DNA from: Belnapia rosea
GTDB taxonomy: Bacteria > Pseudomonadota > Alphaproteobacteria > Acetobacterales > Acetobacteraceae
Length of the DNA stretch: 64,000 nucleotides
Direction of reading: 5' to 3'
NCBI RefSeq assembly: GCF_900101615.1
Contig: NZ_FMZX01000001.1
Coordinates: 930,001-994,000, forward strand
This document shows positions 43,787 to 52,529 of the stretch, piece by piece (within the stretch, counting starts at the first letter, position 1; each line of letters starts with the position of its first letter). The notes under the pieces were generated by a model. That model was not told the DNA's origin, made no database searches, and saw only the letters and a program-made list of their open reading frames with translations. Both the position numbers and the translations under genes were made by a program.

Positions 43787-44626
43787 ATGGATGCGGAGGC
43801 CGAGTACAACAACCGGGCGCTGGTGCCGGAGAGCGGGACGATCATCGCCGGCTGGGCACGGGATGCCGCGGCATTCCGCGAGGCCTGGGGCGAGAAGGAT
43901 CTCGGCCTTGCCTATGGCGCGGGCGAGCGGGAACGGCTCGACCTGTTCCGGCCGGGCCCCGGCATGGACTGGCCGGTCGCCCTCTTCATCCATGGCGGCT
44001 ACTGGCAGGCGCTCGACCGAAGCTTCGTCAGCCATTGCGCGCGCGGGCTGCTGGCGCAGGGCGTGGCAGTGGCCATTCCCTCCTACGATCTCTGCCCCGG
44101 CGTGCCGCTGCGGCGGATCATCGAACAGATGCGGGCGGCGGTCGGGCTGCTGCACCGGCGCGGCGTGCAGCGGCTGCTCGCCACGGGGCATTCGGCCGGC
44201 GGGCATCTCACCGCATGGCTGATGGCGACGGACTGGGCAGCGCTGGGCCTGCCGCCGGGGCTGGTGCCGGCGGGGCTGCCAATCTCGGGTGTCTTCGAAT
44301 TGGCACCGCTGCTCCCGACAAGCATCGCGCGGGGCCTGGGGCTCGACGCGGCGGAAGCGGCGGCACTCTCCCCTGCCCTGTTGCCGGCGCCCGCAGGGGC
44401 CCACCTCCATGCGCTGGTGGGGGGTGCGGAGAGCGGCGAATTCCGGCGTCAGACGCGGGATTTCGCCGCCCATTGGGGTGGCAGCGCCGAGGAATTGCCC
44501 GGCCTCAACCACTTCACCGTGCTCGATCCGCTCGCCGATCCGGGCAGCGCACTGGTGGCGCGCGCCGCCCGGATGGCCAGGCAGATCAGAGATCGCGGCT
44601 CGGCGTCGTGCCCGTGCTGCGGGTAG
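43787..44626 (+). CDS. Alpha/beta hydrolase (kynurenine formamidase-like)
   Basis: 279 aa. Oxyanion region HGGYW at 69-73, nucleophile elbow GHSAGGH with Ser136, and a late NHFTVLDPL segment carrying the probable catalytic His. The HGGYW/GHSAGG pair is shared with kynurenine formamidases and related arylformamide esterases. If it is one, its product chain would lead toward anthranilate, the proposed substrate of the cluster at 51753-60316, but this link is speculative. GGAGG precedes the ATG. Its 3' end overlaps the convergent DUF2382 gene by 41 bases. Confidence 0.82.
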   Translation: MDAEAEYNNRALVPESGTIIAGWARDAAAFREAWGEKDLGLAYGAGERERLDLFRPGPGMDWPVALFIHGGYWQALDRSFVSHCARGLLAQGVAVAIPSYDLCPGVPLRRIIEQMRAAVGLLHRRGVQRLLATGHSAGGHLTAWLMATDWAALGLPPGLVPAGLPISGVFELAPLLPTSIARGLGLDAAEAAALSPALLPAPAGAHLHALVGGAESGEFRRQTRDFAAHWGGSAEELPGLNHFTVLDPLADPGSALVARAARMARQIRDRGSASCPCCG

Positions 44627-45503
44627 CAGCCTGGCGGTCATCCTCGACCTCAACCTCGGTACGACGCACGGTGTCCTGGACCGTCCGCGTCTCGTCGTCG
44701 GCAGTCTTACGGAGCACGACCTCCTCGGTCACCCGCGCCTCCTTGGCGATCACGGCTTCCTCGGCGGTCTCGGTCGCCTCGATGGTGCGCTCCTGGAAGG
44801 CGGCGGCACCGGCCTCGAGCGGGCGGTCAACCGGGCGCCGCTCCACATGCACATGCTCCTGATGCAGCGTCACCTGCTCCTGCACCGGGGTCTCGACGAC
44901 ATAGGAGCGGATGCGCACGCGGCCATGGGCGGTCTCGCGCTTGCCGACGCGGAGGCGCTCCTCGACGATGGGGATGCTCTCCTCCCGGCCGGCGGCGAGG
45001 CCAGCGGTCGTGCTGCCAGTGGCCGTGGTGCCCGTGGACGTGGTGCCAGTGGACGTGGTGCCAGTGGCCATCGTGCCGGTGGACATGGTCCCAGTCGCCA
45101 TGCTGCCCGTGCTGCCAACCGCGGTCTGCGGCGTGGCGGGGGCCATGCTGGCGGTATCGGCGCCGCCATGCTCGACGACCTCGCCTTCGCTCCAGCCGGC
45201 CTGGCGCCACTGCGCCTCACGGCTGTCGAGGTCGACGGCGCCGGCGCCTTCGATCACATCGGCCGCTGTCGCGAATTGCGCCTCGGGCACGGTAGCGGAC
45301 AGCACGACGCCGCCGCGGCGCATCGCCTCCTCCAGCACGCTGCGGTCCACGCCGCTCACGCCGAGGTGCTGCAGCTCGGTGGCCTCGGCGGGCGAGGTGA
45401 AGACTGCGGCGCGGACGCCGCCGACCTTGGTGGCGAGATCGCGGGAAGCGGCATTGGCCTCGGCGACGGAGTCGAAGACGGCGGTGATTGTCTGATGGCT
45501 CAT
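44586..45503 (-). CDS. DUF2382 (YsnF/AvaK-type) stress protein with repeat linker
   Basis: 305 aa. Residues 5-95 resemble the general-stress-protein 17M/YflT-type N-terminal module (ITAVFDSVAEANAASRDL). Residues 131-166 are a Thr-Gly-Ser-Met repeat (TGTMSTGTMATGTTSTG). Residues 173-285 are DUF2382, with IPIVEERLRVGKRE and VVLRKTADDETRTVQDTVRRTEVEV. Such proteins are usually stress- or desiccation-induced with unknown biochemistry. Paired with a second DUF2382 gene upstream on the same strand. Confidence 0.85.
   Translation of the reverse strand: MSHQTITAVFDSVAEANAASRDLATKVGGVRAAVFTSPAEATELQHLGVSGVDRSVLEEAMRRGGVVLSATVPEAQFATAADVIEGAGAVDLDSREAQWRQAGWSEGEVVEHGGADTASMAPATPQTAVGSTGSMATGTMSTGTMATGTTSTGTTSTGTTATGSTTAGLAAGREESIPIVEERLRVGKRETAHGRVRIRSYVVETPVQEQVTLHQEHVHVERRPVDRPLEAGAAAFQERTIEATETAEEAVIAKEARVTEEVVLRKTADDETRTVQDTVRRTEVEVEDDRQAATRSTGTTPSRDL
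45011..45115. repeat. 15-bp minisatellite, seven units, in the DUF2382 linker
   Basis: Seven imperfect 15-base units (for example TGGTGCCAGTGGACG) encode the Thr-Gly-Ser/Met linker. The unit is a multiple of three, so copy-number change alters linker length only. Likely variable between strains. Confidence 0.75.
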
Positions 45504-45535
45504 GGAAACGCCTCTCTGTTCGTTGGTTCGTGTCG

Positions 45536-45964
45536 TCAGTTCGTATCTGGGCCGCCGGATGGCAGCCGTTCGATCTCGGCATGCTGACGCCGCAGCGTGA
45601 CCGGCTCTTCGACCGATTGGCTGGTGCTGGTGCGGCGGAGGCGCAGCTCCTCCCGCACCACCAGGCGCTTCTCGACGACCAGCACCTCCTCGAGGACGGG
45701 GATGATGAGCACCCTGCCCTCTTCCTCCTCCCGCGGCACGGGCGGTGCCTCGCCGGCGGCCAACTCGCGGCCAATGGCGACACGTTCGATCTCAACCGCC
45801 TCGGATCGGAGATCGGCGTGAAGACGCTGCTCCTCGGCCTCGGTGCGAAGACGGACGCGCACGCGCCCGGTCTCGACCTCATGCCGTTCGAGGGTTGCTC
45901 GCTCCTCCAGAAGAGGAACTGTCACAGTATCATCAACGGCTGGACTGTCGTTTTTATTATGCAC
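45536..45964 (-). CDS. DUF2382 domain-containing protein
   Basis: 142 aa using a GTG start (MHNKNDSPAVDDTVTVP); no in-frame ATG follows before the domain. The whole chain is a compact DUF2382-like domain: TVPLLEERATLERHEVETGRVRVR, IPVLEEVLVVEKRLVVREELRLRR and TLRRQHAEIERL. Highly charged. 32 bases upstream of the longer DUF2382 gene, presumably co-transcribed. Divergent from the LivK-type gene across about 207 bases that hold both promoters; no clear promoter consensus was seen there. Confidence 0.82.
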   Translation of the reverse strand: MHNKNDSPAVDDTVTVPLLEERATLERHEVETGRVRVRLRTEAEEQRLHADLRSEAVEIERVAIGRELAAGEAPPVPREEEEGRVLIIPVLEEVLVVEKRLVVREELRLRRTSTSQSVEEPVTLRRQHAEIERLPSGGPDTN

Positions 45965-46171
45965 CTATGGATGTCCCCGCGGATGTCTCCAGCCTCGACT
46001 GGCAACACAACAGATGAATGGCCAGATCGTTCATTGCGATACTATGAAGTCTCGCGGACTGATGATCGCGGTCCGAAATATGCAGGCCGGACCGCGACGG
46101 GCCGCAAAGCGGCTTGAGTGGCGAAGCGAGATGGTTGAAGCTTAAAACAATCATGCTGGGGAGTATGGGGG

Positions 46172-47374
46172 ATGGTGACCATCGGCAGGCGGGCCCTCCT
46201 GGGCACGACTCTGGGCACGGGGGCGGCGCTGGCGATGCCGGCGGTGCGGGCGGGGGCCCAAGGGGGCGGCGGATCACCGGGCGTGAAGATCGGGCTGGTG
46301 GCGGTGCTGACCGGGCCGCAGGCGGCGCTCGGCACCCAGTTGCGCGACGGCTTCCTCCAGGGGTTGAAGCATCTCGACGGCAAGCTCGGCGGGCTGCCGG
46401 CCGAGGTGGTGGTCATCGATGACGAGCTGCGGCCCGAGGTGGCGGTGACCAAGGTCCGCGCCGCGATCGAGCGCGACAAGGTGGATGTGGTCGCCGGCGT
46501 GGTGTTCTCGAACATCCTCGCCGCCATCATCCGGCCGGTGACGGAATCCGGCACCTTCCTGATCTCCACCAATGCCGGGCCCTCGACCCTGGCCGGGCGC
46601 GGCTGCAACCCGAATTTCTTCACCACCTCCTACAACAACGACCAGGTCCACAGCGTGATGGGCCAGGCGGCGCAGGACAGCGGCTACCGGCGCGTCTTCG
46701 TCATGACGCCGAACTACCAGGCCGGGCGGGATGCCGCGGCCGGCTTCAAGTCCCGCTTCAAGGGCGAGGTGGTGGACGAGGTCTATGTGCCGCTGACGCA
46801 GCTCGACTTCTCCGCCGAGCTGGCGAAGATCGCGGCGGCGAAGCCGGATGCGCTGTTCACCTTCATGCCGGGCGGGCTCGGGGTGAACCTGGTGCGGCAG
46901 TACCGGCAGGCGGGGCTGGCGAACATCCCCTTCCTCTCGACCTTCACCGTGGACGAGGCGACGCTGCCGGCGCAGGGCGAGGCGGCGCTCGGCTTCTACT
47001 CGGCGGCCTCCTGGGCGCCGAACATGGAGAATGCGGCCAACCTGAAATTCGTCCGCGATTTCGAGGCGGCCTATGGCTATGTGCCGGCCACCTATGCGGC
47101 GCAGAGCTATGACAGCGCGATGCTGCTCGACAGCGCCATCCGCAAGGTCGGCGGCCGGCTGGCCGACAAGGACGCCTTCCGCGCGGCGCTGCGCGCGGCG
47201 GATTTCCGCTCCGTCCGCGGCCCCTTCAAATTCGGCGCCAACCACTACCCGGTGCAGGATTTCTGGCTCTGCCAGGTGGCGAAGCGGGCGGATGGCAAGT
47301 ACCAGACCGAGACGGTGCGCAAGGTGCTGGAGAACGACACCGATCCCTACGCCGCCGAGTGCCGGATGCGCTGA
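46172..47374 (+). CDS. Branched-chain amino acid-type ABC transporter substrate-binding protein (LivK-like)
   Basis: 400-aa periplasmic binding protein. Leader MVTIGRRALLGTTLGTGAAL, with RR and a hydrophobic core, ends near RAGAQG; the mature part starts VKIGLVAVLTGPQAALG. Other landmarks: VVIDDELRPEVAVTKVRAAIERDKVDVV and FVMTPNYQAGRDAAAGF. This family takes many aromatic acids as well as amino acids. First gene of a complete transporter directly upstream of aromatic-CoA degradation genes, so an aromatic acid is the likely ligand (inference). Confidence 0.92.
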   Translation: MVTIGRRALLGTTLGTGAALAMPAVRAGAQGGGGSPGVKIGLVAVLTGPQAALGTQLRDGFLQGLKHLDGKLGGLPAEVVVIDDELRPEVAVTKVRAAIERDKVDVVAGVVFSNILAAIIRPVTESGTFLISTNAGPSTLAGRGCNPNFFTTSYNNDQVHSVMGQAAQDSGYRRVFVMTPNYQAGRDAAAGFKSRFKGEVVDEVYVPLTQLDFSAELAKIAAAKPDALFTFMPGGLGVNLVRQYRQAGLANIPFLSTFTVDEATLPAQGEAALGFYSAASWAPNMENAANLKFVRDFEAAYGYVPATYAAQSYDSAMLLDSAIRKVGGRLADKDAFRAALRAADFRSVRGPFKFGANHYPVQDFWLCQVAKRADGKYQTETVRKVLENDTDPYAAECRMR

Positions 47375-47378
47375 GGCC

Positions 47379-48299
47379 ATGAGCCTCGGCCTGTTGCTGG
47401 TGCAGGGGCTGAACGGCCTGCAATTCGGCGTGCTGCTGTTCCTCGTCGCGGCGGGGCTGACCCTCGTCTTCGGGGTGATGGATTTCATCAACCTCGCCCA
47501 TGGGGTGCAGTACATGCTGGGCGCCTATCTCGGCGCCAGCCTCGCCGCGCTGACCGGCAGCTTCTGGCTGGGGCTGGTGCTGGCCCTGCCGGCGGCGCTG
47601 CTCTGCGGGCTGCTGCTGGAATGGCTGGTCTTCCGCCACCTGTATGACCGCGACCATCTGAGCCAGGTGCTGGCGACCTTCGGGGTGATCCTCTTCCTCA
47701 ACCAGGCGGTGCGCGCGATCTGGGGCTCGGCGCCCCTGCAGATGCCGGTGCCGCCGCTGCTGGAGGGCGGGATCACCCTGCTGCCCGGGCTGCAATACCC
47801 GGTCTACCGCATCGCCATCCTCGCCGCCGGGCTGGCGACGGCCGGGCTGCTCTGGCTGCTGGTGGAGCGGACGCGGGTGGGCGCGCTGGTGCGGGCGGGC
47901 GCCACCCATGCGCCGATGGTGGCGGCGCTCGGCGTCGATATCCGGCGGCTGTTCATGCTCGTCTTCGGCTTCGGGGCGATGCTGGCGGGCTTCGCCGGGG
48001 TGATGGCGGCGCCGATCCTCTCGGTCGATCCGGGAATGGGCGACACGGTGCTCATCCTCGCTTTCGTCGTCATCGTCATCGGCGGCATCGGCAGCGTGCG
48101 CGGGGCCTTCATCGCCGCGCTGCTGGTCGGGCTGATCGAGACGATCGGGCGGTCGCTCATGCCGGACCTGCTGCGGCTGGTGATGGCGGCCTCGCCGGCA
48201 CGACAGGCGGGGGCGGCGATCGGCTCCATGCTGGTCTATATCGCCATGGCGCTGATCCTCGCGGTCAGGCCGCGCGGGCTGTTCCCGGTGCGCGGCTGA
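47379..48299 (+). CDS. Branched-chain amino acid-type ABC transporter permease (LivH-like)
   Basis: 306 aa from the ATG at 47379 (MSLGLLLVQGLNGLQFG); an upstream open extension covers the previous gene and is not real. LivH landmarks: LTLVFGVMDFINLAHGVQYMLGAY, an ATPase-contact region around LGVDIRRLFMLVFG, and VIGGIGSVRGAFIAALLVGL. TGATG overlap with the next permease. Confidence 0.94.
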   Translation: MSLGLLLVQGLNGLQFGVLLFLVAAGLTLVFGVMDFINLAHGVQYMLGAYLGASLAALTGSFWLGLVLALPAALLCGLLLEWLVFRHLYDRDHLSQVLATFGVILFLNQAVRAIWGSAPLQMPVPPLLEGGITLLPGLQYPVYRIAILAAGLATAGLLWLLVERTRVGALVRAGATHAPMVAALGVDIRRLFMLVFGFGAMLAGFAGVMAAPILSVDPGMGDTVLILAFVVIVIGGIGSVRGAFIAALLVGLIETIGRSLMPDLLRLVMAASPARQAGAAIGSMLVYIAMALILAVRPRGLFPVRG

Positions 48300-49207
48300 T
48301 GCGGGCGGCGCTGGTGGTGCTGGCGGCGCTGGCCGCGGCGCCCTTCATCGGCTTCGGCGAGGGCTATGTGCTGACGCTGCTGGCGCGGGCGATGATCCTC
48401 GCCATGGCGGCGGTCAGCCTCTGGCTGCTGGTCGGCGGCGCCGGGATGGTGAGCCTCGGCCATGCGGCGATGCTCGGCATCGGTGCCTATGCGGTGGTGG
48501 TGCTGGACGATGCGCGGATCACCGACGCGCTGGTGGTGGTGCCGGTGGCAATGGGGGCGGCGGCGCTCTTCGCCCTGGTGACGGGGGCGGTCGCCATCCG
48601 CACCAGCGGCGTGCATTTCATCATGATCACCCTCGCCTTCGGGCAGATGGCCTTCTTCACCACCGCCTCGCTCGCCGCCTATGGCGGGGATGACGGCTAT
48701 ACCCTCTATGGGCGGACGACCATCGGCGGGCAGCGCTGGCTGGAGAACCGGCTGGTCTTTCATTTCCTGTGCCTCGGGCTGCTGGCCCTGGCGCTGGCCG
48801 GCGGGCAGATGCTGCTGGCCTCGCGCTTCGGCCGGGTGCTGCGGGCGGCGCGGGAGAACCCGCTGCGCGTGCAGGCCGTGGGCTTCTCGCCCTATCCCTA
48901 CCGGCTGATCGCCTATGGCATCGCCGGCGCCATCGCCGGGCTGGCGGGCGTGCTGATGGCGAATGCGGCGGAGTTCGTCGCCCCCTCCTACCTCGCCTGG
49001 CAGCGCTCGGGCGACCTGCTGTTCATGGTGATCCTCGGCGGGCTCGGCTCGCTGCAGGGGGCGGTGCTCGGGGCTCTCGCCTTCGTGCTGCTGGAGGAGT
49101 GGCTCGGCCATCTGACGGAGCATTGGCGGCTGATCTTCGGGCCGCTGCTGGTGCTCTCGGTGCTGTTCCTGCGCGGCGGGCTGGTCGGGGTGCTGCGGCG
49201 TGGCTGA
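48299..49207 (+). CDS. Branched-chain amino acid-type ABC transporter permease (LivM-like)
   Basis: 302-aa permease. LivM landmarks: MVSLGHAAMLGIGAYAVVVL, VHFIMITLAFGQM, AARENPLRVQAVGFSPYPYRL and ILGGLGSLQGAVLGALAFVLLEE. Overlaps the LivG-type ATPase by 8 bases. Confidence 0.94.
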   Translation: MRAALVVLAALAAAPFIGFGEGYVLTLLARAMILAMAAVSLWLLVGGAGMVSLGHAAMLGIGAYAVVVLDDARITDALVVVPVAMGAAALFALVTGAVAIRTSGVHFIMITLAFGQMAFFTTASLAAYGGDDGYTLYGRTTIGGQRWLENRLVFHFLCLGLLALALAGGQMLLASRFGRVLRAARENPLRVQAVGFSPYPYRLIAYGIAGAIAGLAGVLMANAAEFVAPSYLAWQRSGDLLFMVILGGLGSLQGAVLGALAFVLLEEWLGHLTEHWRLIFGPLLVLSVLFLRGGLVGVLRRG

Positions 49208-49954
49208 GCCGATCCTCGCCGTTGCCGGTCTGCGCAAGCGCTTCGGCGGGCTTGCGGTGACGGATGATGTCTCCTTCAGCGTGGCCGAGGGCGGCATCCA
49301 TGCGGTGATCGGGCCGAACGGCGCGGGCAAGACGACGCTGATCCACCAGCTCTCCGGCACGCTGCGGCCGGATGCCGGCAGCATCCGCTTCGCCGGGCGC
49401 GAGGTCACGGGGATGGGGCTGCCGCGGCGGGCGCGGCTCGGGCTGGCGCGGAGCTTCCAGATTACCTCCGTCCTGCCCGGCTTCTCCGTGCTGGAGAATG
49501 CGGCGCTGGCGGTGCAGGCGCGCAGCGGCTCCTCCTTCCGCTTCATGCGGCCGGCGGCGGGGGAGCGCGCGCTCAACGAGCAGGCGATGGCGGCGCTCGA
49601 CCAGGTCGGGCTCGGCGCGCGGGCGGGCATGATGGCGGGGGTGCTGTCGCATGGCGAGAAGCGGCAGCTGGAACTGGCCATCGCGCTGGCCATGCGGCCG
49701 CGGCTGCTGCTGCTGGACGAGCCGCTGGCCGGCGCCGGGCCGGAGGAGACGGAGCGGCTGATCGGCATCCTGCTCGGGCTGAAGCGGGCCTATACCATCC
49801 TGCTGGTCGAGCACGACATGCAGGCGGTCTTCGCCCTGGCCGACCGCATCTCCGTGCTGGTCTATGGCCGCATCATCGCCACCGACGCGCCGGCGGCGAT
49901 CCGCGCGGACCCGGCGGTGCGGGCGGCCTATCTCGGCGAGGACGAGGTGGCGTG

Positions 49955-49955
<1 letters not shown>
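49200..49955 (+). CDS. Branched-chain amino acid-type ABC transporter ATP-binding protein (LivG-like)
   Basis: 251 aa with a GTG start inside the end of the LivM gene (MAEPILAVAGLRKRFGG). Walker A GPNGAGKTT, Q-loop RSFQITSVLPGFSVLEN, signature LSHGEKRQLELAIAL, Walker B LLLLDEPLAGAGPEE, H-loop LLVEHDMQAVF. Confidence 0.94.
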
Positions 49956-50668
<713 letters not shown>

Positions 50669-50684
50669 CAGAGGAGGAGGGCGA

Positions 50685-51134
50685 ATGACGATGCCGATGA
50701 TGAGCGCGGGGATCACCCCGGCGGGCGAGGGCGAGGGCGGCGTGGCCTGGAACATCCTCGGCCAGACCTACAAGCCGATGCAGCATTCGGCCTCCTCCTT
50801 CGCCTTCCATACCTACTTCCCGGACGGCACCTTCGTGCCGCCGCATATCCATGCGAAGCAGGATGAGTTCATCTACATCCTCGACGGCAAGTTCGAGCTG
50901 ATGCTGGACGGGCAGACGCAGCATGCCGGCAAGGGCGACCTGATCCGCCTGCCGATGGGGCTGCCGCATGGCATCTTCAACAAGTCGGGCAGCCCGGTGA
51001 CGGCGCTGTTCTGGGTGGCGCCGAGCCTTGGGCTCTACGAACTTTTCAGCCGCATCCACAATGTCGGCGATCCGGCCGAGGTGGTGCGGATCGCCGCCGA
51101 ATACGAGGTGGAGTTCCTGCCGCCGCCGGGCTGA
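50685..51134 (+). CDS. Cupin domain-containing protein
   Basis: 149-aa single-cupin protein. GAGGAGGAGGGCGA immediately precedes the ATG. Metal ligands fit the cupin pattern: HIHAKQDE supplies two His and a Glu, and a later LPHGIFN supplies the third His. Such small cupins include dioxygenases and isomerases of aromatic pathways as well as regulators. Same strand as, and just behind, the Liv transporter, so probably the sixth gene of that operon. Confidence 0.85.
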   Translation: MTMPMMSAGITPAGEGEGGVAWNILGQTYKPMQHSASSFAFHTYFPDGTFVPPHIHAKQDEFIYILDGKFELMLDGQTQHAGKGDLIRLPMGLPHGIFNKSGSPVTALFWVAPSLGLYELFSRIHNVGDPAEVVRIAAEYEVEFLPPPG

Positions 51135-51145
51135 GCGAGGCAGGC

Positions 51146-51174
51146 TACCGGCCGGCGCTCACGGGGCGCCGGCC
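51146..51174. terminator. GC-rich hairpin at the end of the transporter-cupin operon
   Basis: CCGGCCGGCGC, loop TCACGGG, GCGCCGGCCGG: a perfect 11-bp stem starting 12 bases after the cupin stop. It overlaps the 3' end of the convergent 166-aa gene, whose stop lies in the loop, so it may terminate both directions. Confidence 0.6.
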
Positions 51175-51659
51175 GGCGCGGCCACCAGCGAGGACTGGGC
51201 GGGCTTCATCCCGATCATCGACATGGCCATGCCGCCGAGCAGCAGGGCCAGCAGGCCGGCGGCCACCGCCATCCGCCGGCCACGCCGGTTGCGGTGGCGA
51301 CGGCTGCTGCCGAGCGGGACGAGCTGGCCCTGTGGTGCGTCGCGCTCCAGCGCGCGGCGGGCGCAGAGGGACCAGGCATCGCCACCCGGCAGGTTCACCG
51401 GCTCCTGGCCGGCGAAGGCAGCCTCCGGCGACTGGCCTTCGGCCAGCCGGAGGATCGGCAACACGCCCGGGAAGATGGCCGAGAAGCGGGCGCGTTCCAG
51501 CCGCTCGCGCACCAGCGACGCGGCCTCGGGCGGGCCGCCCTGGATGGCGATGCCGTGGCGGGGATGCAGCAGCACCATGGGCAGCACCTGGCTGCCAAGC
51601 CGGCAACGCGGCAGGGCGAGCCAGCCGGCATCGGGTTCGGGTTGGGGTTCGGGCAGCAT
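51159..51659 (-). CDS. Hypothetical protein with C-terminal membrane segment
   Basis: 166 aa from the ATG at 51659 (MLPEPQPEPDAGW), chosen over an upstream GTG because CAGGAG precedes it at a normal distance. Features: a Pro-Glu-rich start, a globular central part (VLPMVLLHPRHGIAIQGG, LPGGDAWSLCARRAL), a basic cluster SSRRHRNRRGRR, then one membrane helix AVAAGLLALLLGGMAMSMIG near the C-terminus. No family recognised. Position between the Liv operon and the aromatic-CoA genes may be coincidental. Confidence 0.7.
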   Translation of the reverse strand: MLPEPQPEPDAGWLALPRCRLGSQVLPMVLLHPRHGIAIQGGPPEAASLVRERLERARFSAIFPGVLPILRLAEGQSPEAAFAGQEPVNLPGGDAWSLCARRALERDAPQGQLVPLGSSRRHRNRRGRRMAVAAGLLALLLGGMAMSMIGMKPAQSSLVAAPAGAP

Positions 51660-51752
51660 CGGCTCCTGCGTGTCATGCCTCAGCACGCATGAGGATAAAG
51701 GCCCGGCAGCGGAGTTTGTCGCTGCACCGCACCATCAAAGCTCGGAGAGAGG

Positions 51753-52529
51753 TTACCGCCGCCGCTGGGCGAAGGCCCCGAGCATGCGGCGCGGTTCATC
51801 CGTCCGCCATGCGCTGGCGAAGGCGGGGATGCCGGCGGCGATGGCCTCGGCCATCGGCAGGTCCTCCCAGCGGCGGATGAGCGCCTTCTGCAGGCGGAGC
51901 GCCCCGCGCCCGGCCTCGCCCAGCAGGCCCAGCCATTCCTCCAGCGAGGTGTCGAGGGCGTCATCCGGCACGACGCGCTCGACCAGGCCCCAGTCCAGCG
52001 CCTCGGCCGCGCCGATGGTCTCGCCGAGCAGCAGCAGGCGGCGGGTGCGGCCCCAGCCGATGAGGCCGGGCAGGAGCGCCGCCTCGACCACGGAGGGGAT
52101 GCCGACGCGGACCTCCGGCATGCCGAAGCGGGCGCCCTCGGCGGCCAGGCGGAGGTCGCAGGCGGCGGCGAGTTCGAGCCCGGCGCCGAGCGTCCAGCCA
52201 TTGATCCGGGCGATGACCGGGGCGGGGCAGGCGCGGACGGCGCGGCAGCAGTCATGCACCAGGGTGATGAAGGCCTCGGCCCCGGCCTCGTCGGAGATGG
52301 CGGCCATGGTGCCGATATCGGCGCCGCCGATGAAGGCCTTTGGCCCCGCTCCGGTGACGGTGACGGCATGCAGGCTGTCATCGCCGGAGAGGCTGGCCAT
52401 GGCGGCGACGAAATCGCCCATCAGCTCCGGGTTCAGCGTGTTGAGCTTGGCCTGGTGGTCGATGGTGACATGGGCGACGCGGCCGGTGCCCGGCGCCTCG
52501 GCATGGGTGATGCGGATGGTGCCGGGCAT
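51753..52529 (-). CDS. Enoyl-CoA hydratase/isomerase family protein
   Basis: 258-aa crotonase. Oxyanion-hole segments AFIGGADIGTM and INGWTLGAGLELAAACDL, with the downstream VGIPSVVEAALLPGLIGWGR. Overlaps the flavin monooxygenase gene by one base. In the proposed pathway it could hydrate the ring-derived alicyclic enoyl-CoA or act on a later intermediate. Confidence 0.9.
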   Translation of the reverse strand: MPGTIRITHAEAPGTGRVAHVTIDHQAKLNTLNPELMGDFVAAMASLSGDDSLHAVTVTGAGPKAFIGGADIGTMAAISDEAGAEAFITLVHDCCRAVRACPAPVIARINGWTLGAGLELAAACDLRLAAEGARFGMPEVRVGIPSVVEAALLPGLIGWGRTRRLLLLGETIGAAEALDWGLVERVVPDDALDTSLEEWLGLLGEAGRGALRLQKALIRRWEDLPMAEAIAAGIPAFASAWRTDEPRRMLGAFAQRRR

